From assembly GCA_026394605.1 (NCBI GenBank), contig JAPKXY010000030.1, positions 35,918 through 99,917 of the forward strand: DNA of 64,000 bases, in the 5' to 3' direction. This document shows positions 63,911-64,000 of this stretch, piece by piece. The stretch comes from Methanoregula sp. Lineage in GTDB: Archaea > Halobacteriota > Methanomicrobia > Methanomicrobiales > Methanospirillaceae. The notes under the pieces were generated by a model, which ran no database searches, had not been told where the DNA came from, and worked only from the letters and a program-made list of their open reading frames with translations. The position numbers were made by a program, and so were the translations under genes. Within the stretch, counting starts at the first letter, position 1. Each line of letters opens with the position of its first letter.

Positions 63911-64000
63911 ATGGAGAACCACAGAGTACAGGAAATGATGCAGCTGATGGCTTCGACGATCCGGGCCGTCTCAAAGGCGATATCTGATGAAGATGTGGAA
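63911..64000 (+). CDS. Start of a gene cut by the window edge
   Basis: An ATG at 63911 follows GGGAGGAAC, a strong ribosome binding site, and opens a frame of 30 codons that continues past the window. The peptide (MENHRVQEMMQLM onward) is helical and charged. No family can be named from this piece. Confidence 0.5.
   Translation, partial: MENHRVQEMMQLMASTIRAVSKAISDEDVE

Noticed and set aside
1..64000. General reassignment of TAG to an amino acid
   Set aside because: Several genes end normally at TAG (1061-1063, 32701-32703, 35927-35929, 40013-40015, mutS at 44655-44657), and no pyrrolysine gene or tRNA is in the window.

Overview
The window comes from a methanogenic archaeon, most likely Methanomicrobiales of the Methanoregula type. 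The evidence is an archaeal-type alanyl-tRNA synthetase, a pyruvoyl-dependent arginine decarboxylase, an anaerobic early-cobalt cobalamin pathway, Cys-rich DUF2769-like and multi-PAS HTH proteins, Thr/Pro-rich anchored surface proteins, TATA-type promoters and a tRNA-Gly without encoded CCA. This placement is inferred from gene content and not from a marker phylogeny.

Layout. (1) 1-1063: core genes (Nif3-like protein, SWIM zinc-finger protein). (2) 1064-14408: an AT-rich accessory region, probably an integrated plasmid/virus-like element plus older debris. It carries lipoproteins, a short tyrosine recombinase, an SprT-like protease, a zinc-ribbon protein with alternating tandem repeats, a DUF4145 protein, a Cys-rich repeat lipoprotein, a primase/SF3 helicase with an RHH regulator, two sets of iteron-like repeats, a 56-aa gene that seems to start at ATT, and a 480-aa integrase. 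(3) 14422-21284: alaS with an in-frame TAG at codon 32, a membrane-tethered HTH regulator, a surface protein, hisH, a PUA/PAPS-reductase-like protein and a small membrane protein. (4) 21600-29480: a 26-aa Lys/Ala microprotein, tRNA-Gly, then tetrapyrrole synthesis (met8-like, hemA, hemB, hemL, hemC, cobA) with a nitroreductase and a DUF2769 gene on the other strand. (5) 29481-35660: a structured intergenic stretch, then cbiT-cbiL-cbiF-cbiG-cbiH-cbiC-cbiD-cbiE in overlapping order. (6) 35753-40430: small and unknown genes, a seven-PAS HTH regulator and a HEAT-repeat protein. (7) 40765-55778: DNA repair (MutY-like, UvsE, MutL, MutS), an M50-like membrane protein, a YyaL-type thioredoxin-fold protein, an FMN-binding protein, an MBL-rhodanese fusion, a 2H-phosphoesterase/metallophosphoesterase fusion, arginine decarboxylase and a surface protein. 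(8) 55921-63766: a defence-type region with two head-to-head truncated genes, a convergent nuclease-like/methyltransferase pair, a duplicated non-coding stretch, and an unknown gene plus GHKL ATPase facing a Dam methylase. A new gene enters at 63911 and runs off the window.

How the genes work together. HemA, HemL, HemB and HemC build the tetrapyrrole backbone from glutamyl-tRNA. CobA makes precorrin-2 and the Met8-like enzyme oxidises it to sirohydrochlorin. The Cbi enzymes take the cobalt form towards cobyrinic acid. Uroporphyrinogen-III synthase (HemD), a cobalt chelatase, CbiJ and CbiA are not seen here and must be elsewhere or replaced. The strongest leads for unusual biology are the amber codon in alaS, the GHKL ATPase/unknown/Dam cassette at 59554-63766, the iteron arrays and primase of the integrated element, the paired stem-loops upstream of cbiT, the 2H/metallophosphoesterase fusion and the histone-tail-like microprotein.
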